From contig JBLIHY010000011.1 of the NCBI GenBank assembly GCA_047634655.1, forward strand, positions 1 through 35,519: DNA of 35,519 nucleotides, read 5' to 3'. The translations under genes were made by a program, and so were the position numbers. Source of the stretch: CANLBN01 sp047634655 (lineage in GTDB: Bacteria > Pseudomonadota > Gammaproteobacteria > Pseudomonadales > Cellvibrionaceae). The notes under the pieces were generated by a model. The model did not search any database and had not been told where the DNA came from. It saw only the letters and a program-made list of their open reading frames with translations. Position 1 is the stretch's first letter. Every line of letters starts with the position of its first letter. Below are positions 34,825-35,519 of the stretch, in pieces.

Positions 34825-34957
34825 ACTGCCCTCTGTTGATTTTATAGGCCTTTAACATAGGTATTTATATGCCGGCCTGCAAGTTTTCGGCGAAAAGAAT
34901 CAAAATTATCACCTGACTCTGTAAAAGATGGCTGTAAAGTTCTAAAGGACTAGAGGT

Positions 34958-35257
34958 CTAAGGTATAGGAAGTATAAGCCACCTTTTCCTCTCTCATCTT
35001 GAATACTCTACGCCAAAATTTCCATGAATTTGACACCCGCTTTCCGCCACTAGCGCCGTAGTACTTTCAGCAAATCGATCTATTTTGTTCAGTAATGCCT
35101 GAAAACACTAGGTATGGACAAGTATAACCCACCTGTTCCTCTCTCGTCTTAAATACTCTACGCCAAAATTTCCATGAATTTGACCCGCTTTCGGCCACTA
35201 GCGCCGTCATTCTTTCCGTAAATCGATCTATTTTGTTCAGTAATGCCTGAAAATACT
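34958..35257. repeat. Tandem repeat, two copies of about 148-150 bp
   Basis: Copy 1 (about 34958-35107) and copy 2 (about 35108-35257) share long identical blocks: TACTCTACGCCAAAATTTCC, CCACTAGCGCCGT, and GTTCAGTAATGCCTGAAAA at 35087-35105 and 35235-35253. They differ by scattered substitutions and a 2-nt indel. An open frame at 35067-35333 on the minus strand merely runs through the repeat and has no recognised homology. The 133 bp between the BCCT gene and copy 1 show nothing recognisable. Confidence 0.85.
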
Positions 35258-35278
35258 GGCCCAGTGACTTCTGATACT

Positions 35279-35519
35279 TCTTGCCACAAAATCGAGTGTT
35301 TCGAAGATCACATGGGTAGTGCCATTGCGACAAGGGATTTTGAGTTCATAGCGAACTTGACCATTGGCCGCCAACGCCAGGCGCTTCTCTGAGGCCGCTG
35401 GGCGACTCACGTAACGACATAGACGCTCAAGCTTGTTGTGACCCCGGCATGCAGTGAAAACCCGGCGACTTTGGCCACTTGCCCATAGGTAAGATCGCTA
35501 TCTTCGCGATTAGGTAAGG
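35279..35519 (-). pseudogene. IS91-family (Y2-type) transposase fragment, frameshifted
   Basis: On the minus strand, EDSDLTYGQVAKVAGFSLHAGV is in one frame, then after a break near 35438-35443 NKLERLCRYVSRPAASEKRL and RYELKIPCRNGTTHVIFE to LDFVAR continue in another. These are characteristic blocks of IS91-type transposases, which in intact proteins are joined by about eight residues missing here. Homology stops at about 35279, next to the tandem repeat. The upstream part lies beyond the window edge, so the extent of the element is unknown. Confidence 0.8.

Noticed and set aside
35067..35333. 88-codon frame across the tandem repeat
   Set aside because: It runs through two repeat copies and a wrong frame of the IS91 fragment; the real transposase homology is in other frames.
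1..35519. CRISPR arrays, tRNA and rRNA genes
   Set aside because: No regularly spaced repeats, cloverleaf-like or rRNA-like sequence was noticed on reading; a covariance search was not possible.

Overview
The window is chromosomal DNA from a gammaproteobacterium, most likely a marine member of the Pseudomonadales/Cellvibrionales side of the class. This is inferred from gene order rather than from a search: mucD-lepA-lepB-DUF4845-rnc-era-recO, ubiA next to phoB-phoR, lptM-lysA-dapF, and an aapJQMP amino-acid transporter. No rRNA, tRNA or CRISPR array was seen.

Region 1 (1-7.5 kb, + strand) is a housekeeping run for envelope quality control, translation and RNA processing: periplasmic protease MucD, translation factor LepA, signal peptidase LepB, a small membrane protein, RNase III, Era and RecO. 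Region 2 (7.8-12.5 kb, - strand) holds a FemAB-like acyltransferase, the phosphate-sensing pair PhoR/PhoB with a clear Pho box ahead of phoB, and UbiA of ubiquinone synthesis. Region 3 (12.9-18.3 kb, + strand) holds HemE, a degenerate HD-GYP protein, the tiny lipoprotein LptM, LysA and DapF. Region 4 (18.3-24.0 kb, - strand) holds an SPFH/NfeD membrane pair and the complete aapJQMP ABC importer.

Region 5 (24.6-27.8 kb) is the most unusual part. A divergent 495-residue sigma-70 family factor is transcribed away from a MerR-type regulator that resembles class II LitR light-response regulators. The two share a 150-bp intergenic region with a perfect 13-bp inverted repeat that carries -35-like hexamers for both directions. 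Next comes the 5' third of a radical SAM gene of the DNA-modification/repair type (the family linked to a uracil-DNA glycosylase), cut off by transposon debris.

Region 6 (27.8-30.5 kb) is a scar of two dead elements: the 3' part of an IS5-family transposase (with an in-frame TGA) joined to an IS21-family element whose istA and istB carry frameshifts and an internal deletion. The rest of the radical SAM gene is not found on the far side, so the scar marks a deletion or rearrangement. Region 7 (30.5-34.8 kb) has a cyclic-nucleotide-binding/CBS/DUF294 nucleotidyltransferase-like protein with a DnaQ-type exonuclease, facing a BCCT betaine/choline-type transporter across a strong bidirectional terminator. 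The window ends (34.9-35.5 kb) in a roughly 148-bp tandem repeat abutting a broken IS91-family transposase fragment.

Several genes appear to use TTG or GTG starts (lepA, rnc, the FemAB-like gene, phoR, the HD-GYP gene, the DUF294 gene). Where starts were moved, the Shine-Dalgarno reasoning is given.
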